A DNA stretch of 47,373 bases from Bacteroides rodentium JCM 16496. GTDB lineage: Bacteria; Bacteroidota; Bacteroidia; Bacteroidales; Bacteroidaceae. The notes beneath the pieces are model-generated. The model saw only the letters and a program-made list of their open reading frames with translations. It made no database searches and was not told the origin of the DNA. Position numbers and translations under genes: made by a program. Shown in pieces: positions 1 to 7,728 of the stretch. The stretch covers positions 1 to 47,373 of the forward strand of contig NZ_BAKJ01000036.1 of the NCBI RefSeq assembly GCF_000614125.1, read 5' to 3'. The first letter of the stretch is position 1. Every line of letters starts with the position of its first letter.

Positions 1-1547
1 GACTTTAGGTACATATTTCCCTTCATCGTATGAATCCGTTCGCCGAGTTGTGGCAGCACGCGGCTAAGGCTGTAGGCCGTCATGCCGCGCATGGCAGCGG
101 GATGCGCCTGCTTCATCGCTTCAAATATCTGGGTGGCGTTGAGTTGCTGTATATCTTCCTCCTTATCGTCTGCCGTGGCGAAGCGGAAGACGCTGCCGAA
201 CAGCTCCTCTTCGGGGATGTGCTTGTAGAAGAGGGCATTGTTGCGCCGGATGGCGGATTCCTCTTCCTTGCTGAACCAATGGCGTTCACCTTGCAACAGT
301 TCTTCTTTGAGCTGGGCATAGAGCTGGGCATGGTCGATGGGGGTGACGCAATCGATGGGGTGCTCCAGCTTCACGCAGAAGAAGCGGCGCGAGCCGGTGC
401 GGTCCACGAGCAGCGTCTCCAGGTTGCTGGTACCGATGAAGGAGGCTATGCGATGGAGCGATTCGTGGCTTTGATGGTATGCCTTGCGGATGTTGAGGGC
501 GGACATTTGCATCAGGTTCTTCAGCAAAGGCATCTTGGAGATGGGCAGACGGTCGAATTCGTCCATGTTGATAAGGCCGAATGCCGCAAGCTTCTGCTCG
601 CAGGCGGCAGGGGCATTGAGGTCGAAGCTGTCCGTGTAGTAATCGGCCAGTTCCCCGGGCATCAAGGAGCGGCAGAAGGTGGATTTGCCCCAACCTTGTT
701 CGTTGCTGACTATCAAAAGCGCCACGCTGTTGGCATGATTTCCCATGTCGAGTTTCATCCATTGGGCGGTGACGCCGAGCATCCAGCGGTGGAAGCCCTG
801 TAGCCACACGGGACTGTCGCTTACACGGGCGGCAAGTTCCGTCACGCGGTCTTTCCCGTCCCACGTGGGAAGTTCTTCCATATAATTTGTAAAGGGATGG
901 TAGGCGGCGATGCGCTTGGAGTTGACGAAACGTTGCACGTCACGGTCCCAGCACTCCACACCAGCTTCGAGGGCATCGAGGGCGAGGGTGTTCAAGGCAC
1001 GCTTATCCACTTTCTGGTATATACAAGTAAGGTGACCGGCATCTTCCGGTTGTCCCGTGGATGCTGCTCGTTCCGCATACTCCGTCTGTTCGGTCAGCAC
1101 GTTGAAGCGGAAGTAGTAGCGGCTGGTCAAATAGTCGGCTACACGACGAATCAGACCCGGGGTTTTGGAGGGCGCCTCTTCCCCTTGGGCTACTCTTGTC
1201 CCCTTTAGCGGTTTGTCACTGGCAATGAGTTGCCCCCCAGACGATTTCTTGCTCTTCTCCACTTCACTTCCCCCCGTAGCATCTATCACGAAGCGGTGTT
1301 CCCCCAAGTGTTTTTCCTTATTCGCCCGGGGAGTCCACTCCATTGCCACGACAATGCGTCCCTCCTCCACTTCGATGCAGAAACGGCTGCCGGGGATATA
1401 CGTGCAGAGGTGCCGCATCTTACCAAAGGCAGGAGCAAGATGCTTTTCACCCTCAGTCTGCGGAGTGAAACAAGAGGCAGAAGCATGCGTCCGGCAATAC
1501 CTGCCAAACATTCGTCTTACGGTGGAAAGGAAGAGGTTGTTCATCAT
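1..1547 (-). CDS. VapE/VirE-family P-loop protein with DUF3874-like tail (3' end beyond window)
   Basis: One uninterrupted minus-strand frame of 515 codons runs from an ATG at 1547 past base 1 without a stop, so the gene is cut by the window edge. A Walker A motif, NEQGWGKST, lies near residue 285. NMDEFDRLP, near residue 327, resembles the acidic Walker B of VirE/VapE proteins, and GTSNLETLLVDRTGSRRF follows as in that family. The last visible stretch (LNATQIFEAM, then TAYSLSRVLPQLGERIH) resembles the DUF3874 domain that ends many Bacteroides proteins of this type. The family is found on phages, islands and as stand-alone chromosomal genes; its role is poorly defined, with primase/helicase-like ATPase activity suspected. 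No integrase or phage gene is visible next to it. An inverted repeat and a candidate promoter lie upstream. The family call is fairly sure; the function is not. Confidence 0.75.
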   Translation of the reverse strand, partial: MMNNLFLSTVRRMFGRYCRTHASASCFTPQTEGEKHLAPAFGKMRHLCTYIPGSRFCIEVEEGRIVVAMEWTPRANKEKHLGEHRFVIDATGGSEVEKSKKSSGGQLIASDKPLKGTRVAQGEEAPSKTPGLIRRVADYLTSRYYFRFNVLTEQTEYAERAASTGQPEDAGHLTCIYQKVDKRALNTLALDALEAGVECWDRDVQRFVNSKRIAAYHPFTNYMEELPTWDGKDRVTELAARVSDSPVWLQGFHRWMLGVTAQWMKLDMGNHANSVALLIVSNEQGWGKSTFCRSLMPGELADYYTDSFDLNAPAACEQKLAAFGLINMDEFDRLPISKMPLLKNLMQMSALNIRKAYHQSHESLHRIASFIGTSNLETLLVDRTGSRRFFCVKLEHPIDCVTPIDHAQLYAQLKEELLQGERHWFSKEEESAIRRNNALFYKHIPEEELFGSVFRFATADDKEEDIQQLNATQIFEAMKQAHPAAMRGMTAYSLSRVLPQLGERIHTMKGNMYLK

Positions 1548-1570
1548 GATGATTTAGATTTATATTGTTT

Positions 1571-1653
1571 GAATAAACACAGAGACACGGAAACACAGAG
1601 ATTCCAGAAAGCAGCGAGAAGAAACTCCGTGCCTCTGTGATTCTGTGTTCATC
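1571..1653. repeat. CACAGAG-type imperfect inverted repeat
   Basis: The left arm reads AACACAGAGACACGG and continues to ACACAGAG. The right arm, near 1625-1653, is CTCCGTGCCTCTGTG followed by TCTGTGTTCAT, which is close to the reverse complement. The sequence is related to the repeats at 40213-40324 and 47275-47306. It lies between the candidate promoter and the start of the VapE-like gene. Confidence 0.6.
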
Positions 1654-1670
1654 AGGCCCTGTCGTCTTTG

Positions 1671-1702
1671 CAAATATACAACATCAAAAAGCCCTTGTCA
1701 AG
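1671..1702 (-). promoter_or_regulatory. candidate promoter for the VapE-like gene
   Basis: Read on the minus strand there is a perfect Bacteroides -7 box TATATTTG (1671-1678). CTTG lies 20 nt upstream (1699-1702), one base off the TTTG -33 box. It faces the VapE-like gene about 125 nt away. The inverted repeat at 1571-1653 would lie in the leader. Confidence 0.45.
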
Positions 1703-1796
1703 TAAAACAGCGGTTTCCGTTCAACAGCATAGACCTTTATTTAGCTCAAGTGGAACTTTAGCGATACAAAGCCAAGGTTTATCCCCTTCATTTGTC

Positions 1797-1880
1797 AAGT
1801 GCCAGTGTTTGACGGCTCAAAGTCCAGTGTCTGACAGCTCAAAGTCCAGTGTCTGACAACTCAGAGTCCGGTACTTGATA
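1797..1880. repeat. 22-bp tandem repeat, about 3.8 copies
   Basis: Units start at 1797, 1819, 1841 and 1863. Each carries the core AGTCCAGTGTCTGACA or a close variant (first AGTGCCAGTGTTTGACG, last AGTCCGGTACTTGATA). The two central units differ at one base. No gene covers the array. Confidence 0.75.
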
Positions 1881-2195
1881 ATTGACGATTCATAACTTAC
1901 AACTCCCCTTCATCGTTTCATGCCCTTTCCATTCTGTAATTATTCAAGACCACATGAAAGAAGGTTTGAAAGGAGAATATATCGGTTTAAGTTCACCCAT
2001 ATACAAATGCTTTCAAACAGGAATGAAGGGATGAATCACGAATGCTACACACATACACATGTAACTATTTACAAATGACAGCAAGACATGAAGGGACAGT
2101 TGTTTCCACCCATACATTACTAATCTGTACTTTCTATCCAAACGCTCTCAGCAAATGGCCGTCATCAAAGGACGTTTATAGATTCCAATCCCATC
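1881..2195. other. non-coding stretch, nothing recognised
   Basis: This AT-rich sequence lies between the tandem array and the end of the peptidase remnant. I see no credible open frame, RNA gene or hairpin terminator in it. Confidence 0.4.
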
Positions 2196-2858
2196 CTACT
2201 TGAGAAACTCTGTCATCGTGTTGGAATATACGTTGCCGTAGTGCTCCACATTATAGACCATGGCATGCGAGCCTATTGTTTGACGAGCGAGTTTGTAGTA
2301 CAAATTTCGCAACGTAATGCCAGGGTCCTCATCTATCGTTTCCTGAAATGTCCTCGTAAAACCGTTGGAAAGCCATATTCCCATTTCCGGGTCTTTCATG
2401 TCTGCCTTGGATGACTCGTAGGCATTGGCCGCTGTTATGAACAGTATGCCCGGAATGCCCGCACATGCCTCACCAATGGAACCGGAATAGCAGGCATCCA
2501 TTGCAAACAAGATTTTTCGGTATCGCTGTTCCTCGTTCATTGTCTGCAAGATGTCACGCACCTGCGAACCATAGACCGTTTCATGCGAACCCCATGCCAG
2601 TCTGTTCTGATTTCCATGACCGCACCAAAAGACGACTACATTATCGTTTTTCCCGGAGGAAATGACATGAGGAAGCCGGGATGAAGAATGCCCCATGAGG
2701 ATGTCTTGCAAGTCGGCAATCGTCACATCATTAATCTTATAGTCCACTTCCATGTTCTGATAGAGGTTTTCCCCGTCAGGTTTCACCTTGACCACACCGG
2801 GATAGAGATTGTGCGAATCAAATGCAATGTTGTCGGCGATTCCACGGGGTTGATATAA
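2196..2858 (-). pseudogene. C13 (legumain-like, clan CD) cysteine peptidase, N terminus missing
   Basis: The readable protein has both catalytic motifs of clan CD peptidases: His in FWCGHGNQN and Cys in FAMDACYSGS. Upstream of its first ATG (2795) the same frame still matches the legumain/C13 pattern: IADNIAFDSHNLYPGVVK leads into KPDGENLYQNMEVDYKINDVT, the usual Y-PG-V, G-N-Y, V-DY-VT series. That homologous block is cut by an in-frame TGA at 2859-2861, and I find no matching N-terminal sequence or signal peptide in any frame further upstream. The gene is therefore probably broken or N-terminally deleted. A shortened protein starting at 2795 (199 aa) would keep both catalytic residues. The family call is moderately sure; whether it is functional is unclear. 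Confidence 0.55.
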
Positions 2859-2861
2859 TCA

Positions 2862-3253
2862 CACCCGGGACATCTACCGTTGCTAAGTTCAAGACTGGAT
2901 TTTTGAATTTGCAAGATTCGACTTGTCTCAAACAGAGCGTTAGTAAACGCCTTAATTATGTAATGGACTATTTTCCCACCCATTGCCCGCTTCATGCAAT
3001 ATTTTACACTTGGCTCGACGCAGGCGTTTCATTTGTTGCCTTAGAAGAATACATCTTCAACGACAACATCTGAGACTTTCATAGTCCAAGTGCAAATATC
3101 GGAAGAATATTCCACAATAAAGAAGAAAAGGAAATAGCGATAGCTGTCAAATTCTGAGTGTTTTTTTTGAATGGGAACTTCCCAATTTCAAATAGTAGTA
3201 CATATTGGACGAAATAAAGGAAAAGGGATGGAGCATGCCGTTTCCCGATATTG
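2862..3253. other. non-coding stretch between peptidase remnant and rpoC terminator
   Basis: Short overlapping open frames on both strands show no recognisable domain. I translated the minus strand in all three frames looking for the lost peptidase N terminus and found none. Confidence 0.4.
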
Positions 3254-3290
3254 AAAAAGGGAATATCCCGTTACAGGATACTCCCTTTTT
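3254..3290 (-). terminator. intrinsic terminator after rpoC
   Basis: Two 15-nt arms (3254-3268 and 3276-3290) pair with a single mismatch around a 7-nt loop. They begin with AAAAAGGG and end with CCCTTTTT, so the hairpin has a T tract in either direction. It lies 35 nt beyond the rpoC stop and probably ends the long ribosomal/RNA polymerase transcript. Confidence 0.85.
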
Positions 3291-3324
3291 ATATTCATAA
3301 AAGAATGTAGAATCTATTTAGTGA

Positions 3325-6300
3325 TTATTCATTCACCGTCTCGTCTACTGCATAGTCAAGTACCGTCTTCTTGTTGGCAAGCATACGGTCGTACTCTTCT
3401 TTGGAGCCGACAATAATCTTCTCGAAATCACGCTGTCCGGTACCAGCAGGAATCAGGTGACCGCAAATTACGTTCTCCTTCATACCTTCCAGACGGTCCA
3501 CCTTTCCGTTGATGGCAGCCTCGTTAAGCACCTTCGTCGTTTCCTGGAAGGAAGCAGCCGACATGAAGCTTGAAGTCTGCAATGCAGCACGGGTGATACC
3601 TTGAAGAATCTGAGTAGAAGTCGCAGGTACAGCGTCGCGCACCTCCACGGGTTTCAAATCGCGGCGTTTCAACATGGAGTTCTCGTCACGCAGCTTGCGG
3701 GCCGTCACAATCTGGCCAGCCTGCAGACTTTGAGAATCTCCAGCATCCACTACCACCTTCTTTCCCCAGATACGGTCATTCTCTTCCATGAATTCCAGCT
3801 TGTCAACAACTTGCTGTTCCAGGAAGCGGGTATCGCCCGGTTCGTCGATTTCCACCTTGCGCATCATCTGACGAACGATGATTTCAAAGTGCTTATCGTT
3901 AATCTTCACACCCTGCAGACGGTAAACGTCCTGAACCTCGTTCACGATATATTCCTGCACAGCCGTAGGACCTTTGATAGCCAGAATATCCGCAGGTGTG
4001 ATAGCACCATCGGACAACGGAGTACCGGCACGTACATAGTCGTTCTCCTGAACCAGAATCTGCTTGGACAACGGTACGAGGTACTTCTTCACTTCACCGG
4101 TCTTGGAAGTAACGATGATTTCACGATTACCGCGTTTCACCTTACCCATGGTAACCTCACCGTCGATTTCTGAAACCACAGCGGGATTAGACGGGTTACG
4201 TGCCTCAAACAGCTCAGTGACACGGGGAAGACCACCCGTGATATCACCCGCTTTACCTACGGCACGCGGAATCTTCACGATAACTTCACCGGCCTTTACC
4301 TTCTGACCATCTTCAACCACTACGTGGCCACCTACCGGCAAGTTGTATGTACGGATCAGTTCACCGTCTTCTGTCATGATGTGTGCGGTAGGCACCTTCG
4401 TCTTATCCTTGGACTCAATGATAATGATTTCACGCAAACCGGTAGATTCATCAGACTCTACCTTATAAGTCACGTTTTCAATAACGCCTTCAAATTCAAT
4501 CTTACCGGTAGCTTCGGTAATGATAACCGCGTTGAACGGGTCCCAACGGGCAATCATCTTGCCCTTCTCTACCATTTCGCCATCGGCTGCATAGAGCGTA
4601 GAACCGTAGGGTACGTTATGGGTGGAGAGCACGATACCCGTATTGACATCCACGAAACGCACTTCGGCCAGACGGCCTACCACTACCTTTGCCGGTTCGC
4701 CGGCTTCGTCGATAACATCTACCGTACGGAGTTCTTCGAATTCCAGACGGGCAGGATTCTTGGCCACGATGCTTGCGTTGGCAGCAATATTGGCTGCCGT
4801 ACCACCAGCGTGGAATGTACGCAGTGTCAACTGTGTACCCGGCTCACCGATAGACTGTGCAGCGATTACGCCGACTGCCTCGCCCTTCTGAACCATACGG
4901 CTGGAAGCCAGGTTACGTCCGTAACACTTGGCACAAACACCTTTCTTGGATTCGCAGGTCAATACAGAACGGATTTCAACGCTCTCGATTGGAGAATCTT
5001 CAATACGTTGTGCAATGTCCTCGGTAATTTCCTCACCGCCGGCCACAATCAGTTCGCCGGTTGTAGGATGAACAATATCATGTACGGATACACGACCCAG
5101 GATACGTTCATACAGAGTGGCAATGGTTTCATCATTGTTCTTCAGTGCCGTACAAACCAATCCGCGGAGCGTGCCGCAGTCTTCTTCATTAATAATCACA
5201 TCATGCGATACGTCAACCAGACGACGGGTCAAGTATCCGGCGTCGGCCGTCTTCAAAGCGGTATCGGCAAGACCCTTACGGGCACCGTGGGTAGAGATAA
5301 AGTACTCCAACACGGACAGACCTTCCTTAAAGTTAGAAAGAATCGGGTTTTCAATAATCTGACCGCCTTCAGCACCTGCTTTCTGGGGCTTCGCCATCAA
5401 ACCACGCATACCGGAGAGCTGACGGATCTGTTCCTTAGAACCACGGGCACCGGAATCCAGCATCATGTATACAGAGTTGAAACCCTGGTCGTCGCTTGAA
5501 ATGGTTTTCATCAGGATGTTGGACAACTCTGAGTTCACGTGCGTCCAGATATCGATTACCTGGTTGTAACGCTCGTTGTTCGTGATGAAACCCATGTTAT
5601 AGTTATTGATTACCTGCTCTACTTCATCATAACCTTTCTGTACTAATGCTTCCTTCTCTTCCGGGATAATGATATCGCCCAAGTTGAACGACAGACCACC
5701 CTTGAAGGCCATGTAATAACCGAGGTTCTTGATTCCGTCGAGGAAGTCGGCTGCCTTGGCAACACCGCACACCTTGATTACGTGACTGATGATGTCGCGG
5801 AGTGACTTCTTGGAGATAATCGTATTGATATATCCTGCTTCTGCCGGAACAATTTCGTTGACAATGACACGGCCCACGGAAGTATCGTGCATCATCTTGT
5901 CCACAATGTTGCCATTCTCGTCAACGTCTTTCACTACGACGCTTACCGGAGCGTGAATGTCGCACTTACCCTCATTATAGGCAATCAGTGCTTCTTCTGG
6001 ACCGTAGAATGTCAGACCCTCACCCTTGGCGCCTTTGCGCAGCTTGGTGATATAATACAAACCAAGTACCATATCCTGAGCAGGCACAGTGATAGGAGCA
6101 CCGTTGGCAGGGTTCAATATATTGTGTGACTGGAGCATCAGCATCTGTGCTTCCAGAATCGCTTCGTTGCTCAACGGCAAGTGCACGGCCATCTGGTCAC
6201 CGTCGAAGTCGGCATTGAATGCCGTACATGCCAACGGGTGCAGCTGGATTGCCTTGCCTTCGATCATCTTGGGCTGGAATGCCTGGATACCCAGACGGTG

Positions 6301-7620
6301 AAGTGTCGGGGCACGGTTCAACAGTACCGGATGACCCTTCATCACATGTTCCAGAATGTCCCAGATAACGGGTTCCTTGCGGTCTACAATCTTCTTGGCG
6401 CTCTTTACAGTCTTCACGATACCGCGCTCAATGAGCTTACGGATGATGAACGGCTTGTAAAGCTCGGCTGCCATCAGTTTGGGGATACCGCATTCGCCCA
6501 TCTTCAGCTCCGGACCTACAACGATTACAGAACGTGCGGAATAATCGACACGCTTACCCAACAAGTTCTGACGGAAACGTCCTTGCTTACCCTTCAAGCT
6601 GTCGGAAAGTGACTTCAACGGACGGTTGGCGTCGGTCTTCACAGCACTCGATTTACGGGAGTTGTCGAACAGAGAGTCGACAGCTTCCTGCAACATACGT
6701 TTTTCATTACGCAAAATCACCTCAGGAGCCTTGATTTCAATCAATCTCTTCAGACGGTTGTTACGAATGATGACACGACGGTAAAGGTCGTTCAAGTCAG
6801 AAGTTGCAAAACGACCGCCATCCAACGGAACCAACGGACGAAGTTCGGGCGGAATAACCGGTACAATGCGTACAATCATCCACTCGGGCTTGTTGCGTCC
6901 GCGTGATGCACGGAACGACTCAACTACCTGAAGACGTTTCAAGGCTTCGGTCTTGCGTTGCTGTGAAGCATCGCTTCCGGCACGGTTACGCAGTTCGTAG
7001 GACAAAGAGTCGAGATCGAGGCGTGACAGCAAATCGTAGATAGCTTCCGCACCCATCTTGGCAATGAACTTATTGGGGTCTGAATCTTCAAGGAATTGGT
7101 TGTCTTTCGGCAACTTTTCCAGCAAGTCCAGGTATTCTCCTTCTTCGAGCAAGTCATACTGTGCCACTTCATCGGACAGTGCACCCGGCTGAATGACAAC
7201 ATAACGCTCGTAATAGATAATGGCATCCAGCTTCTTGGTAGGCAGGCCCAACAAGTAACCGATTTTGTTGGGAAGTGAACGGAAGTACCAGATATGAGCT
7301 ACGGGCACAACGAGCTGGATGTGTCCCATACGCTCACGGCGCACTTTCTTTTCAGTCACTTCCACGCCACAACGGTCGCAGACGATGCCTTTGTAACGGA
7401 TACGTTTGTACTTACCGCAATGGCACTCGTAATCCTTGATAGGACCGAAAATGCGCTCGCAGAACAATCCGTCGCGTTCGGGCTTATACGTACGATAGTT
7501 GATGGTTTCAGGCTTTAAAACTTCACCACTCGAATTCTCAAGGATTTCCTCAGGAGAAGCCAAACCGATAGAGATTTTCGAGAAATTACTCTTTATCTTG
7601 TTATCTTTTCTAAAAGCCAT
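3325..7620 (-). CDS. rpoC: DNA-directed RNA polymerase subunit beta'
   Basis: Largest catalytic subunit of RNA polymerase, 1,431 aa from the chosen start. I use MAFRKDNKIK at 7620. The frame stays open a further 27 codons upstream, but that part is translated intergenic repeat (residues such as FSIVNYQL) and does not belong to the family. The N-terminal zinc ribbon has CHCGKYKRIRYKGIVCDRCG. The Mg-binding catalytic loop NADFDGDQMAVHLP is near residue 469. The second cysteine cluster is CESKKGVCAKCYG, followed by the bridge-helix/trigger-loop segment GVIAAQSIGEPGTQLTLRTF. It is the last gene of the cluster, 108 nt after rpoB, with a terminator downstream. No frame problems are visible. Confidence 0.98.
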   Translation of the reverse strand: MAFRKDNKIKSNFSKISIGLASPEEILENSSGEVLKPETINYRTYKPERDGLFCERIFGPIKDYECHCGKYKRIRYKGIVCDRCGVEVTEKKVRRERMGHIQLVVPVAHIWYFRSLPNKIGYLLGLPTKKLDAIIYYERYVVIQPGALSDEVAQYDLLEEGEYLDLLEKLPKDNQFLEDSDPNKFIAKMGAEAIYDLLSRLDLDSLSYELRNRAGSDASQQRKTEALKRLQVVESFRASRGRNKPEWMIVRIVPVIPPELRPLVPLDGGRFATSDLNDLYRRVIIRNNRLKRLIEIKAPEVILRNEKRMLQEAVDSLFDNSRKSSAVKTDANRPLKSLSDSLKGKQGRFRQNLLGKRVDYSARSVIVVGPELKMGECGIPKLMAAELYKPFIIRKLIERGIVKTVKSAKKIVDRKEPVIWDILEHVMKGHPVLLNRAPTLHRLGIQAFQPKMIEGKAIQLHPLACTAFNADFDGDQMAVHLPLSNEAILEAQMLMLQSHNILNPANGAPITVPAQDMVLGLYYITKLRKGAKGEGLTFYGPEEALIAYNEGKCDIHAPVSVVVKDVDENGNIVDKMMHDTSVGRVIVNEIVPAEAGYINTIISKKSLRDIISHVIKVCGVAKAADFLDGIKNLGYYMAFKGGLSFNLGDIIIPEEKEALVQKGYDEVEQVINNYNMGFITNNERYNQVIDIWTHVNSELSNILMKTISSDDQGFNSVYMMLDSGARGSKEQIRQLSGMRGLMAKPQKAGAEGGQIIENPILSNFKEGLSVLEYFISTHGARKGLADTALKTADAGYLTRRLVDVSHDVIINEEDCGTLRGLVCTALKNNDETIATLYERILGRVSVHDIVHPTTGELIVAGGEEITEDIAQRIEDSPIESVEIRSVLTCESKKGVCAKCYGRNLASSRMVQKGEAVGVIAAQSIGEPGTQLTLRTFHAGGTAANIAANASIVAKNPARLEFEELRTVDVIDEAGEPAKVVVGRLAEVRFVDVNTGIVLSTHNVPYGSTLYAADGEMVEKGKMIARWDPFNAVIITEATGKIEFEGVIENVTYKVESDESTGLREIIIIESKDKTKVPTAHIMTEDGELIRTYNLPVGGHVVVEDGQKVKAGEVIVKIPRAVGKAGDITGGLPRVTELFEARNPSNPAVVSEIDGEVTMGKVKRGNREIIVTSKTGEVKKYLVPLSKQILVQENDYVRAGTPLSDGAITPADILAIKGPTAVQEYIVNEVQDVYRLQGVKINDKHFEIIVRQMMRKVEIDEPGDTRFLEQQVVDKLEFMEENDRIWGKKVVVDAGDSQSLQAGQIVTARKLRDENSMLKRRDLKPVEVRDAVPATSTQILQGITRAALQTSSFMSAASFQETTKVLNEAAINGKVDRLEGMKENVICGHLIPAGTGQRDFEKIIVGSKEEYDRMLANKKTVLDYAVDETVNE

Positions 7621-7728
7621 AAATTTATTTAATTGATAATTGACAATGGAAAATTGAAATTGAAAAACTGAAAACCGATAATTGAGAATGGTAACTTGCA
7701 TTATCCATTCTCAATTATCAATTATCCA
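7621..7728. repeat. AT-rich inverted repeat in the rpoB-rpoC gap
   Basis: GATAATTGAGAATGG near 7677-7691 is mirrored by CCATTCTCAATTATC near 7705-7719. Several further AATTGATAATTGACAATGG-like units fill the spacer. Related TTCTCAATTCTCC motifs occur at 26867-26915 and inside the GH95 gene, so this is a dispersed Bacteroides-type spacer repeat. It could form a hairpin between the two essential coding regions. Confidence 0.65.

Noticed and set aside
30..803. Plus-strand 257-codon frame at the left edge
   Set aside because: It is antisense to the VapE-like gene, which has a Walker A motif and an uninterrupted 515-codon frame.
1797..1880. CRISPR array
   Set aside because: The units are contiguous 22-bp repeats without spacers, and no cas gene is present.
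4324..5499. Long plus-strand open frame opposite rpoC (391 codons)
   Set aside because: It is the antisense shadow of rpoC, whose protein is fully conserved in the other strand; no domain, promoter or start context supports it.
7621..7701. 27-residue N-terminal extension of rpoC
   Set aside because: It translates an AT-rich spacer repeat; MAFRKDNKIK is the family start.
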